Assembly: GCF_026624755.1 (NCBI RefSeq)
Contig: NZ_JAPMXC010000001.1
Coordinates: 965,677-1,029,676, forward strand
Length of the DNA: 64,000 nt
Origin: Robbsia betulipollinis
Lineage (GTDB): Bacteria > Pseudomonadota > Gammaproteobacteria > Burkholderiales > Burkholderiaceae
Direction of reading: 5' to 3'
This document shows positions 43,444 through 51,968 of the stretch, in pieces. Numbering within the stretch: position 1 is the stretch's first letter; every line of letters starts with the position of its first letter. The notes under the pieces are model-generated. The model saw only the letters and a list, made by a program, of their open reading frames with translations, did not search any database and was not told the origin of the DNA. The position numbers and the translations under genes were made by a program.

Positions 43444-43680
43444 ATGGGCAACCTTATTGCAGCAATTGGCCGTTGGCTGAATCCTCCCGCGCGCGGCGTC
43501 GTCATGGGTGCGCGCGTGAACCACTTGCACTTCGGTAGCCTCATCCACACGGACGGACGCGTCGAAGCGATCAGTCCGTGGGGCCGAGCGCTGGTCCACT
43601 GGCCCCGGGGCGACGGCAGCGAATGGCTTCCTGCCCGCCAGCTCGTCGTGACGGAGTCAACGCCGTTGCGGCACCATTGA
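43444..43680 (+). CDS. Small hypothetical protein
   Basis: A 78-residue protein beginning MGNLIAAIGRWLNPP, preceded by a GCGGAG binding site six bases upstream. The sequence RVEAISPWGRALVHWPRGDGSEWLP is compact and Trp-rich and looks like a small beta-fold rather than a chance ORF. No family is recognised. Confidence 0.5.
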   Translation: MGNLIAAIGRWLNPPARGVVMGARVNHLHFGSLIHTDGRVEAISPWGRALVHWPRGDGSEWLPARQLVVTESTPLRHH

Positions 43681-43775
43681 CGCGGCGCGATGCCCCTGCC
43701 GATTTATAGGGCGACCGGACTATAGGGCGACAGCCCCTTCCCGATCCCGGAAACAGCCTTGCCTGCAAAGGTGCG

Positions 43776-44558
43776 TCACACCCGTTCGCGCTTCGGTGCG
43801 TCGCCGGCGATGGATGACGGCGCGGGCCGTGGCTCGGACTTCGGCGCGTCCTGCCCCGTGAGCAACAGATCGCCGGCCACCAGCACCAGCAGCGCAGCCG
43901 GCGCCAGCAGGGGCAGACGCAAGCCGGCCGCGAGCGCGCCCACGCCGGCCGCCAGACCGTAGAAGAGCCAGGCGAGACCGGGCAGCAACACCTCGCCCAG
44001 CGAGGGGACCTTCTCGCCCGGCCGCCGGCCGAACCAGCCCGAGAGATAGCGTCCGACCAGCGCGTCGCTGAACTTCACCATATTGTTCGTCACGACGATG
44101 GTCTGGATCGACACCCCGCCGAATGTCGACACGGTTTCTCCCTGCATCGCCATCGCCAGGCCGAGCAACGGCAGCTCCAGCGGCACGCCCGCCCCGGCAC
44201 GCAGCCGGACCACGCTCGCTGCCACCAGCACCGCCGCCGCCACGACCAGTTCGACCCCCGGCCGGCGCAGATGCCGCTTCAACAGGCTGGCGACGATGCC
44301 GCCGATGAAAAACAACGCCACCGCGAGGCCGATCAGCAAGAAGCGCGGCCACTGACCTCGCGCGAACGTCAGGCCAAGCTCGACCGTGTTGCCGGTCATG
44401 ATGCCGGGATAGACGCCGCCGATATCCAGGAAACCGATGACTTCGACATAGCCGGCGATCGCGGCCAGCGCGATGACGCGCCGCAGCGACACGAACAAGG
44501 GCGGCGCGACGGGAGACGTGACGGGAGACGTGGCGGGTGTCGATGCAGGAACGGGCAT
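43776..44558 (-). CDS. DUF1275 (YoaK) family membrane protein
   Basis: A 260-residue inner-membrane protein with six to seven hydrophobic segments. The DUF1275 hallmarks are visible: GFLDIGGVYPGIMTGNTVELG near residue 42 and GLAMAMQGETVSTFGGVSIQT later. The function of the family is unknown. It is divergent from the Crp/Fnr gene. Confidence 0.85.
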   Translation of the reverse strand: MPVPASTPATSPVTSPVAPPLFVSLRRVIALAAIAGYVEVIGFLDIGGVYPGIMTGNTVELGLTFARGQWPRFLLIGLAVALFFIGGIVASLLKRHLRRPGVELVVAAAVLVAASVVRLRAGAGVPLELPLLGLAMAMQGETVSTFGGVSIQTIVVTNNMVKFSDALVGRYLSGWFGRRPGEKVPSLGEVLLPGLAWLFYGLAAGVGALAAGLRLPLLAPAALLVLVAGDLLLTGQDAPKSEPRPAPSSIAGDAPKRERV

Positions 44559-44720
44559 GGCGGTCCGTGGGGTTTTATACGATCTTACCTGCCGGGCCCG
44601 GTGACCGCCCGGTCGAATGGCGCGGCCGTAACGCTCGAACGCTGGACAGTCCTATGGAGATATTGATATACGTTAGAATCGTTGCCGACACATCTATGAA
44701 AAGCGAGGTCGTGCGAACCC

Positions 44721-45458
44721 ATGGCGCATCCGAATCCGCAAAACTTACGGATAGCGAAGGGTCGGCTCAGACCGTCGATCGTCGCCTTGCCGTTCGAGAA
44801 AAGCCCGCACCCCGCGGCGCGGGAACTGCTGACCGAGCAGGCGCAGGACGCGCTTGCGGGCATCTCCGAACTGGTCCGCCTGCCCGCGCACCAGGTGCTC
44901 TACCGCCAGGGCGAGTCCGCGGACTGCGTCTACAACATCGTCGGCGGCGCGGTACTCACCTACGAACTGTTGGCGAACGGCAACCGGCACATCACGGCGT
45001 TTCTCTTTCCGAACGACCTGCTCGGCCTGAGCACGCACGGCGCGTATATCGCCACCGCCGAGACCCTGAGTCCGGTCGTCGCCTACAGGATTCCGATCGA
45101 TGCGCTGCGCGACACGCTCACCCACGATCCAACGCTCAGCGTCGGCCTGGTGCTCAAGCTCTGCCACGACCTGCGCGATGCGCAGCACCATGCGATCACG
45201 CTGGCGGAAAACGCCGCCCATGCCCGCGTCGCCGGCTTTCTGCTCTGGCTGAGGGATGCATTGAAAAGTCCGGCCGACCCGCTCTGTCTGCCGATGGCGC
45301 GCCAGGACATCGCCGACTATCTCGGGCTATCGGTCGAATCGATCAGCCGGGCGTTGCACCTATTGGAAAGCGAGGCCGCCATCCTGCGCGTCGGGCCGCG
45401 CCAGATCCGGTTGCTCGACCTGGACAAACTGGCGTCGTTCAGCGGATTGGATGCCTGA
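44721..45458 (+). CDS. Crp/Fnr family transcriptional regulator
   Basis: A 245-residue regulator with an N-terminal cyclic-nucleotide-type beta-roll (QVLYRQGESADCVYNIVGG), a dimer helix and a C-terminal winged helix with MARQDIADYLGLSVESISRALHLL. The N-terminal cysteine cluster of FNR is absent, so it is not an oxygen sensor of that kind. Effector unknown. It may control the divergent DUF1275 gene. Confidence 0.9.
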   Translation: MAHPNPQNLRIAKGRLRPSIVALPFEKSPHPAARELLTEQAQDALAGISELVRLPAHQVLYRQGESADCVYNIVGGAVLTYELLANGNRHITAFLFPNDLLGLSTHGAYIATAETLSPVVAYRIPIDALRDTLTHDPTLSVGLVLKLCHDLRDAQHHAITLAENAAHARVAGFLLWLRDALKSPADPLCLPMARQDIADYLGLSVESISRALHLLESEAAILRVGPRQIRLLDLDKLASFSGLDA

Positions 45459-45941
45459 GCGTCCGGCCGGCTGGAAAGATTCGGCCTGGTCTGGTGGACG
45501 TCCATCCCACCAATCTCGCGGGCGTCGGCGCGCGGGTCGTTCTACGCAGGGGCAACTTCGCAGGGATTGACCATGCTCCCCGGAGCATGCCGTCAAGACC
45601 GCGCGCGTGGAAGACGGTACGCCGGCCCCCGGTACGCTGATGGCATTGTCGGGGGGCGGCACACGGGTCGCCCCGGGGCGCGTTCCCGCGGATGCCATCG
45701 TGTTCCAGACCTTGCAATGCCAGCGCGTGACACCGCAGGGCATGGTCGAAATGGGTACCTTCGACGCCGCGGGGGATAACGACGGCGCAGTGAGCGATCG
45801 TTCGATATCCTCGGGACACGCGCCATATCGGAAATGCGCAAAAGAGCGACGCCCGCTCCTGCAACCATCGCCTGTCAGCTGAAATCACGCGACAGTCAGG
45901 GGGATCGCCACACAGCGCATGGCGATTAATTCGATCGTTTA
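45459..45941. other. Gene-free region, possibly decayed coding sequence
   Basis: No recognisable gene. Several short frames are open (for example 45607-45882, plus), none with a recognisable domain or clear binding site. A hairpin CATGCTCC-CC-GGAGCATG lies at 45573-45590. GC falls towards the right end, where the lipoprotein leader begins. It might be a degraded gene, but I cannot name a source. Confidence 0.35.
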
Positions 45942-46066
45942 CTCAAGTAATGGCGAATGAAGTCGATAAAGGGATTTCATCGAGTATAGCCGCATGCGGG
46001 AAAGGGCATCCACCCACACCTGCAAACTCAGAAAATCGAATAGTTGCGCCACGAACGAGAACAACA
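45942..46066 (+). repeat. Leader repeat, copy 1 (upstream of first Ig-like lipoprotein)
   Basis: The 125 bases before the first lipoprotein gene closely match those before its paralogue (53635-53749). Shared blocks include AATGAAGTCGATAAA and GAATAGTTGCGCCACGAACG. In this copy the ORF starting at 45950 stays open into the lipoprotein, so a longer start is formally possible, but the second copy has a stop there and the lipobox argues for the inner ATG. Confidence 0.75.
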
Positions 46067-47002
46067 ATGAGAATACGACAAGTCGTACGGCAGATATCCT
46101 TTAGCGGATTTTCCTGCGCGATACTTCTGACAGCCGGTTGTGCTTCCATTGTCGGCGGAATGCATCAATCGGTATCTGTCCAGACACAGTCGGCCGATGG
46201 AAAAATGATTACCGGTGCCAGTTGCAAACTCCAGAACGCGAAAGGCACATGGTATATAAATACGCCAGGCAGCCTCGAAGTGCACCGCGCTTATGGCGAT
46301 TTATCCATCTCCTGCAGAAAATCCGGCAAGCAATTCGGCAATACAACCGCGATATCATCGGCTCGAGGCTGGATGCTCGGCAATATTGTTTTCGGCGGCT
46401 TCATAGGGGCAGGCGTCGATATCGGAACGGGCGCCGGATTCGGCTATCCGGTCGATATCACCGTTTCGTCCGAGAACGACATCGGCTCGCCCGCGGAGTC
46501 CGCATCCGTGGCGACGACGACGCCCGTCGCGGAAACGCCGCCCGTCGCGAAAACGACGCCCGTCGCGAAACAATCTCCCGTCGCGAAACAATCTCCCGTC
46601 GCGTCATCGTCTGTCTTGATGATGTCGCCCGTCGCGAAGGTCGCGGACGACGGAGCCGATCGAGACGCCAGCGAATTGCCGACCATACGGCGGGAGGTCC
46701 CAAGCGGCGTTGCGACGCTGGTTGCCGCACACGCAGATTGGGAAAAACTGTGCAAAACCCGCGGCGCCACGCCCGTTGTCAAAGTGCTTGGCGAATCACA
46801 ACACGGAACGCTGGAAATCAGACAGGGCGTATTCGTTGCGCCGGTCGAGGACGCCTCTCCGACGTGCACGAGCGGAAAGATTTATGGCACGCAGATTTTC
46901 TATACTCCGAACCCGGGATTTCATGGCACCGACCGCCTCCAGTACGAGGTTGCGACTGCTACCGGGCGATTCACCCGCGTGGTGGACATCGTCGTTCAGT
47001 GA
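46067..47002 (+). CDS. Lipoprotein with C-terminal Ig-like domain, paralogue 1
   Basis: A 311-residue lipoprotein, acylated at Cys25 (LLTAGC). The first 150 residues (CASIVGG, GASCKLQNAKGTWYI, GNIVFGGFIGAGVDIGTG) match a small lipoprotein family seen in proteobacteria with a glycine-zipper segment. A Thr/Pro/Ala/Lys linker with repeated PVAK units follows (about 150-190). The C-terminal 100 residues, with HGTLEIRQGVF and FYTPNPGFHGTDRLQYEV, look like a bacterial cadherin/Ig-like domain. It probably sits at the outer membrane; function unknown. A weak CGAGAA precedes the ATG. Confidence 0.8.
   Translation: MRIRQVVRQISFSGFSCAILLTAGCASIVGGMHQSVSVQTQSADGKMITGASCKLQNAKGTWYINTPGSLEVHRAYGDLSISCRKSGKQFGNTTAISSARGWMLGNIVFGGFIGAGVDIGTGAGFGYPVDITVSSENDIGSPAESASVATTTPVAETPPVAKTTPVAKQSPVAKQSPVASSSVLMMSPVAKVADDGADRDASELPTIRREVPSGVATLVAAHADWEKLCKTRGATPVVKVLGESQHGTLEIRQGVFVAPVEDASPTCTSGKIYGTQIFYTPNPGFHGTDRLQYEVATATGRFTRVVDIVVQ
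46514..46605 (+). repeat. Imperfect tandem repeat coding for PVA(K/E) units
   Basis: The core CCCGTCGCG(A/G)AA recurs every 15-18 bases five times, the last two as the 18-base unit CAATCTCCCGTCGCGAAA. It forms the flexible linker of the lipoprotein and is absent from the paralogue, whose linker has different low complexity. Confidence 0.75.
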
Positions 47003-47407
47003 TGTAGATTGCGCTGATTTTCCACGATCGTGGAATGACTGCAGCGCTAAATCGCCCGAGACATCGCACGTGGCGTCGGGCAGAATCGCCGACGCCACGG
47101 GATCGCTTCGTTGCATACGTCCGAACGCATCCGCATCCGCATCCGCACCCGCAGCGCGGCCGCCGCAACCCCGTACCGCCCCGCTTCAAAAACGCAGCGT
47201 AAACGCATAAAAATAAGAAAACGCTGTTTCAATCGTTTCAGTTCGCGTCCCCTCCCCACCCACCAATGGACCGTCCCCGGGTCCCCTCCCCGCTCATCGC
47301 ATCGGTACGACGTCTCTCGACCCCGATTCCTCTGATTCAAGTGTTTCACCGAATAATTTTCGTGAGACAGTCGACTGTATTCTGGCCCCACTTCGAGAGT
47401 ACAGCGC
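47003..47407 (+). promoter_or_regulatory. Promoter region of the RpiR-led block with an inverted repeat
   Basis: 405 bases without a gene. The sequence GTTTCACCGAA-TAATT-TTCGTGAGAC (47343-47368) is an imperfect inverted repeat about 40 bases before the RpiR start and is the best operator candidate. A-rich and T-rich stretches at 47205-47245 may hold a terminator for the lipoprotein or promoter elements. Confidence 0.45.
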
Positions 47408-48283
47408 ATGGACAAATCGACGGTTTTGCAGCTCATCAAGGAGCGATTCGAATCGCTTTCAAAGCAGGAATGCATCGCCGCGAACTATATCCTCGCCCAT
47501 CCGAACAAGGTCGCCGTGATGTCGATGCGCGATCTCGCCCGCCTGAGCGCCGTCGCGCCGGCCACCATGACGCGACTCGCGAAGCGGCTGGGCCTGAGCG
47601 GCTATGAACCGTTGAAGTCCGCATTCGTGGAAACGATGCGCTCGCAAGGCTCGCCCTACGGCGGTCGCGCCCAAAAAATGGTTCTGCTCAACGAAAAAAT
47701 CGGCGAGCGGGCGCATGTCCAGGAGTTGATTCACGGCGCCGTCGATCACATCCAGAGAATCTACGAAAAAGACAACGTCGACGCGATCATTCGCGCGGCA
47801 CGCAAACTTCGCCGCGCGCGTCAGATCCATTGTCTCGGGCTGAGATCGTCGTTTGCCGTCGCGTATCAGCTCAGCCACGTCGCCTCCTACTTCGCCGGGA
47901 ACGTGCGGCTGGTCGACGGTGCCGGCGATAGCGGCGTCATGACCCTCCTGCATCAAACGTCGACGCAGGACATCGCGCTGGTATGCAGCCTGCCGCGTTA
48001 TTCCCGGCGCGCCGTCGCGCTCGCGGGTTTTCTGCACAAAAAAGGCGTGCCGATCATCGCCATCACCGATAGTCCCACCTCGCCGGTCGGACGCCTGGCA
48101 TGCGAGACGATTCTCGTTGGCAACGGCACCGCATCGTTCTTCGACACCATCGTGCCCGCCCTGCTGGTAACCGAGATACTCATCGCCTTGCTGGCGACCG
48201 ACCCCAAGACCGACACCGAAGCACGCGTCTCGGCGTCCGAGGCCCAGCTTACCGGTCTGGACGAATGGTGGGACGGACGCTAG
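47408..48283 (+). CDS. MurR/RpiR family transcriptional regulator
   Basis: A 291-residue regulator with an N-terminal RpiR-type HTH (residues 1-77, MRDLARLSAVAPATMTRLAKRLG) and a C-terminal SIS sugar-phosphate-binding domain (about 125-260, LGLRSSFAVAYQLSHV and ITDSPTSPVG). SIS domains sense phosphosugars or related ligands, which fits the FGGY kinase at the other end of the block. It is the first gene of a same-strand series and likely autoregulates. Confidence 0.92.
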   Translation: MDKSTVLQLIKERFESLSKQECIAANYILAHPNKVAVMSMRDLARLSAVAPATMTRLAKRLGLSGYEPLKSAFVETMRSQGSPYGGRAQKMVLLNEKIGERAHVQELIHGAVDHIQRIYEKDNVDAIIRAARKLRRARQIHCLGLRSSFAVAYQLSHVASYFAGNVRLVDGAGDSGVMTLLHQTSTQDIALVCSLPRYSRRAVALAGFLHKKGVPIIAITDSPTSPVGRLACETILVGNGTASFFDTIVPALLVTEILIALLATDPKTDTEARVSASEAQLTGLDEWWDGR

Positions 48284-48345
48284 CGTCAATGCACTTCGCG
48301 ATCACGGGCGCCTTTCCCGTTATTCACCCCACGAGGAAAACATCA

Positions 48346-49131
48346 ATGAAGCCGATTATCAAAGCGCTGGCCGCCGCGGCGGCCGTTTCGATGCTGGTTG
48401 CGCCGGCGGCCCGGGCCGAGACCTTGCTGCAGCACATCGTCAGCAGCAAAACCCTTCGCGTCGCCGTACCAAATGACTACGCGCCCTATGGCTCCGTCGG
48501 CCCCGACATGCAGGTGGAAGGCATCGACATCGATACCGCAAAGCTGGTCGCGAAAAAGCTCGGGGTGAATCTGCAACTGGTTCCCGTCACCGCGCCCACC
48601 CGTGTCGCCTATCTGCAGACCGGCAAGGCCGACATCACGATTTCCTCGCTGGGTAAAACCCCCGAACGCGAAAAAGTCATCGATTACACCATCGCCTACG
48701 CGCCCTTCTTCGATGCCGTCTTTGGCAGAAAAGAACTTCCCGTGAAGGGCTTCGCCGATATGAACGGCAAGACGATCTCGGTTACCCGAGGCTCCATGCA
48801 GGATCAGGAAGTCAGCACCAAGGCGCCCGGCGCGGTGATTCATCGTTACGAGGACAACAATACGACCGTCCAGTCCTTTCTCTCCGGGCAAACGCAGATG
48901 ATGGCGATCGGGACGACCGTCGCGGCCGCGATGGAGAAGCAGCACCCCGGGATGGATCTGGGTTTGAAAGCCGTCCTGTCGAATTCGCCCTGCTATATCG
49001 GCGTGCCGAAGGGCAATCCCGACCTGGTCGCGAAACTCAACGGCATCCTGAGAGCCGCGAAGGCCGACGGCACGATCAACGCGATATCCATGAAATGGCT
49101 TGGTGCGCCGTCGGGCGACCTGCCCGAGTAA
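48346..49131 (+). CDS. Periplasmic amino-acid-type solute-binding protein
   Basis: A 261-residue family 3 extracellular solute-binding protein. Signal peptide ends ARA-E at residue 25; the mature protein starts ETLLQHIVSSKTLRVAVPNDYAPYG and has DITISSLGKTPEREK, the usual ligand-binding lobes. Such proteins feed polar amino acids, opines or guanidino compounds to ABC transporters. No permease or ATPase gene follows in this window. It starts six bases before the next gene's neighbourhood and is 62 bases after the regulator. Confidence 0.88.
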   Translation: MKPIIKALAAAAAVSMLVAPAARAETLLQHIVSSKTLRVAVPNDYAPYGSVGPDMQVEGIDIDTAKLVAKKLGVNLQLVPVTAPTRVAYLQTGKADITISSLGKTPEREKVIDYTIAYAPFFDAVFGRKELPVKGFADMNGKTISVTRGSMQDQEVSTKAPGAVIHRYEDNNTTVQSFLSGQTQMMAIGTTVAAAMEKQHPGMDLGLKAVLSNSPCYIGVPKGNPDLVAKLNGILRAAKADGTINAISMKWLGAPSGDLPE

Positions 49132-49137
49132 CGTTGC

Positions 49138-50523
49138 ATGCAGACAGGCATCCATCCGATTGCGTCGATGGCGCGCTGGCTGACGTCGGTGCGCACCGAG
49201 TCGATACCGGCACAGGTCCGATCCGTCGCGAAGCGCGCCTTCATCGACACCGTGGGGGTCGGCGTCGCCGGCAGCGCCCTGCCCGTCGCACGCAGCGCGC
49301 GCGATGTCGCGCTCCTGTGCGGCAGCGCGGGCGACGCAACCGTTTTCGGCCCCGTTCATGCCCGACGTCATGCCGCGACGGCGGCATTGGCCAATGGCGT
49401 GGCCGCGCACGCGCTGGATTGGGACGACAACAGCTATGCCGGTTTCGTGCATGCCTCGGCCGTCGTCGTTCCTGCCGCGCTGGCCATGGCGCAGGATCGC
49501 GCGCGCTCCGGTGCCGCGATGATCGACGCCTATATCGTGGGGGTCGAATGCGAATTCGCACTCGCCACTGCACTCGGGACGGTCCCCTATGACCGGGGTT
49601 GGTGGACGACGAGTTTGTTCGGCAGCGTGGGCGCCTGCGCAGCAGCCTGCCATGCGCTGCGACTCGACGTCGTCACCACCCAGGCCGCGCTCGGTCTGGC
49701 ATTGACCGGCGCGGGTGGCGCCAAAGCGGGTTTTGGCACCGATGCAAAGCCCCTCATGGTGGGGCGCACGGCGCAGGCCGGCATCCTGACCGCGCTGTTG
49801 GCGGATGCCGGATGCACGGGTCCCCTGAATGCCGTCGAGGCCGCCAATGGCCTCGCAGGTCTCGTCGGCGATGGACAGTGCGATCGCGACGCCTTCGCCA
49901 TGCTCGGGCGGGAATGGCGGCTCCTATCGCCGGGCATCGACATCAAGCGCATGCCGGTCTGTCTCTCGTCCCACGCCGCGGTGGATGCCTTGCAGCACAT
50001 CCTGATCGAGAGGCCGGGCAACGCGCCAATCGATCGCATCGTATGCGACGTTCCACCGATCGTCGTAAAGAATCTCGGATATATCCTGCCGGATACGCCG
50101 CAACAGGCGCAATTCAGCATGACGTTCGCCATGGCGGCAACCGTCATCGAAGGCAGTGTCGCGCGCGCGCAGCTGCACGCCTCCATTTTGCGACGCCCGG
50201 ATGTCATCGCCATGATGCAGCGCGTCCACATGGTATCCAGCGCCCGCTGGGATGACCCCGCTCTTTCCCGCAGCGCCCCCGAGGGCGCGTGGGTACGTGT
50301 CGAATTCCGCGACGGCGCCACCGTCGAGCGGTTTTGCGCCATGCCGCCGGGCGCCGGTTCGCGACCGCTGTCCGATCGACAGCTCGACGAGAAGTTCGTC
50401 GAATGCGTGAGCCCGGTCTGGGGCCTGCCTGCATCCGGGGATTTACTGGAACGCTTGCGCGCGCTCGATCAATGTTCATGCACCCGCACGCTGTTTACAA
50501 AACTGCCGGGTTGGTCCGGCTGA
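49138..50523 (+). CDS. MmgE/PrpD family protein
   Basis: A 461-residue protein of the MmgE/PrpD family (2-methylcitrate dehydratase fold). Conserved stretches include AFIDTVGVGVAGS, ANGVAAHALDWDD and GAGGAKAGFGTDAKPLMVGRTAQAG. The family includes 2-methylcitrate dehydratase, cis-aconitate decarboxylase and iminodisuccinate epimerase, so the substrate cannot be assigned. The ATG lies six bases after the solute-binding protein's stop, pointing to one operon. Confidence 0.88.
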   Translation: MQTGIHPIASMARWLTSVRTESIPAQVRSVAKRAFIDTVGVGVAGSALPVARSARDVALLCGSAGDATVFGPVHARRHAATAALANGVAAHALDWDDNSYAGFVHASAVVVPAALAMAQDRARSGAAMIDAYIVGVECEFALATALGTVPYDRGWWTTSLFGSVGACAAACHALRLDVVTTQAALGLALTGAGGAKAGFGTDAKPLMVGRTAQAGILTALLADAGCTGPLNAVEAANGLAGLVGDGQCDRDAFAMLGREWRLLSPGIDIKRMPVCLSSHAAVDALQHILIERPGNAPIDRIVCDVPPIVVKNLGYILPDTPQQAQFSMTFAMAATVIEGSVARAQLHASILRRPDVIAMMQRVHMVSSARWDDPALSRSAPEGAWVRVEFRDGATVERFCAMPPGAGSRPLSDRQLDEKFVECVSPVWGLPASGDLLERLRALDQCSCTRTLFTKLPGWSG

Positions 50524-50601
50524 ACCGCGGATGTTCCGCAACCGCCCTTTCCGCTGCACCGCAGCGATGCGTGTCGAACCGACTTTATCAGGAGCCTCAC
50601 C

Positions 50602-51570
50602 GTGACATTCCCGCTTACCCACCCCCCTTCGAAAAAGCACCAGAGCTTTCTCTGGTCGCCCATCTGTAGCGACCTCGATACCCTCGACGCCCATATCGCC
50701 ATCCTGGGCATTCCTTTCGGGCAGGCCTACATCGGCGAACACATCAGCAACGACCAGAGCACCGCACCGGATGCGATCCGTGCGATGAGCGATCGCATCT
50801 GCCGGGCACTGCACCACTACGACTTCGACGTCGGCGGCCCCATCTATGACAACCGCGCCCTGAAGGTCGTGGACTGCGGCAACGTCCCCATCGACCCGCG
50901 CGATCTGAACACCCATGGCCCGCGTTCGGAACTCGCCGTTCGCAAAATACTGAAGGCCGGCGCCATGCCGATCATCCTCGGCGGCGACCATGCCATTCCC
51001 ATCCCGGTGCTGCGCGCCTACGACGACCAGGGCCCGATCACCCTGATCCAGATCGATGCCCATCTGGATTGGCGCGACGAGATCAACGGCGTACGGGAAG
51101 GCCTGTCCAGCCCCATTCGCCGGGCATCGGAAATGGCGCACATCGGCGACATCTTCCAGATCGGCTTGCGCGCCCAGGGCAGCGGCCGCCAGGAAGACTA
51201 CGACGCGGCGGTGGCATACGGCTCGAACCTGATCCCCGCGTACGAGGTGCACGAAAAAGGCATGCAATCCGTGTTGGACCGCATTGCCGACGGCGGCCGC
51301 TACTATCTGACGATCGATGCCGACGGCCTGGACCCGGCGATCGCGCCGGCCGTCGCGGGCCCGGCGCTGGGCGGCATCACCTATGTGCAAATGCGCCAGC
51401 TCATTCACGGACTGGTCAAAAAGGGACGCGTGGTCGGCATGGACATCGTCGAGATCACGCCGTCCCTGGACGTCAACAACATCACGTCCATCACCGCGGG
51501 CCGCCTGATCGTCAATATGATCGGTGCGGCGGTACGGGCGGACTACTTCGACGCGCCGCGCGTTGGGTGA
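50602..51570 (+). CDS. Agmatinase/arginase family ureohydrolase
   Basis: A 322-residue binuclear-manganese hydrolase. The metal ligands are visible in GGDHA, DAHLDWRD and DADGLDP. It hydrolyses a guanidino compound to urea and an amine; agmatine, guanidinobutyrate, guanidinopropionate and others are possible. The segment SSPIRRASEM marks a subgroup distinct from classic SpeB, as far as I can judge. GTG start with AGGAG eight bases upstream; 78 bases after the PrpD-like gene. Confidence 0.88.
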   Translation: MTFPLTHPPSKKHQSFLWSPICSDLDTLDAHIAILGIPFGQAYIGEHISNDQSTAPDAIRAMSDRICRALHHYDFDVGGPIYDNRALKVVDCGNVPIDPRDLNTHGPRSELAVRKILKAGAMPIILGGDHAIPIPVLRAYDDQGPITLIQIDAHLDWRDEINGVREGLSSPIRRASEMAHIGDIFQIGLRAQGSGRQEDYDAAVAYGSNLIPAYEVHEKGMQSVLDRIADGGRYYLTIDADGLDPAIAPAVAGPALGGITYVQMRQLIHGLVKKGRVVGMDIVEITPSLDVNNITSITAGRLIVNMIGAAVRADYFDAPRVG

Positions 51571-51690
51571 CGGGCAAGCGGAAGGCGACTGCCGTCAACC
51601 ATGATTGACGACGGCTTCAGCTCACCCGTCCGGCATTCGTCCCGGGCCGGCTTTGAAAGCCCGGCAGCGACGTGCCGGGCCGGGGCCGTT

Positions 51691-51921
51691 CACACCTTGG
51701 CAGATGCCGCGCACTACATGCGCATTCCAGCAACGGCCCTCGTCCACCGCACCCCCGACGGCATCACGCTCGAGGACGCCGCCATCATCGACCTGCTCGC
51801 CCGCGGACTTGTCACGTCCCGGGGCATCGTCACGCACGGCTTTAGCCTCGAGGAATGGGACGAGGCCATCCGGGTCGCCGACTCGCTCGACTCGATCAAG
51901 GTATTGTTGAAACCGCAGTGA
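51691..51921 (+). pseudogene. Remnant of a zinc-type alcohol/polyol dehydrogenase with internal deletion
   Basis: The frame reads ADAAHYMRIPATALVHRTPDGITLEDAAII, which matches the middle of the catalytic domain of medium-chain zinc dehydrogenases, and continues directly into DLLARGLVTSRGIVTHGFSLEEWDEAI, which matches their extreme C-terminus. The Rossmann domain is missing, and so is the N-terminal zinc site. The internal join is in frame. It lies between the ureohydrolase and the kinase, where a polyol dehydrogenase would be expected. Confidence 0.75.
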
Positions 51922-51968
51922 CCGTTTCGGGTTACCACCCCGCCGCCACCCTCCAGCGAGCCAGAGAC

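Noticed and set aside
46514..46605. Possible CRISPR-like short repeats
   Set aside because: The units are directly adjacent, code in frame for PVAK and have no spacers; this is a protein linker.
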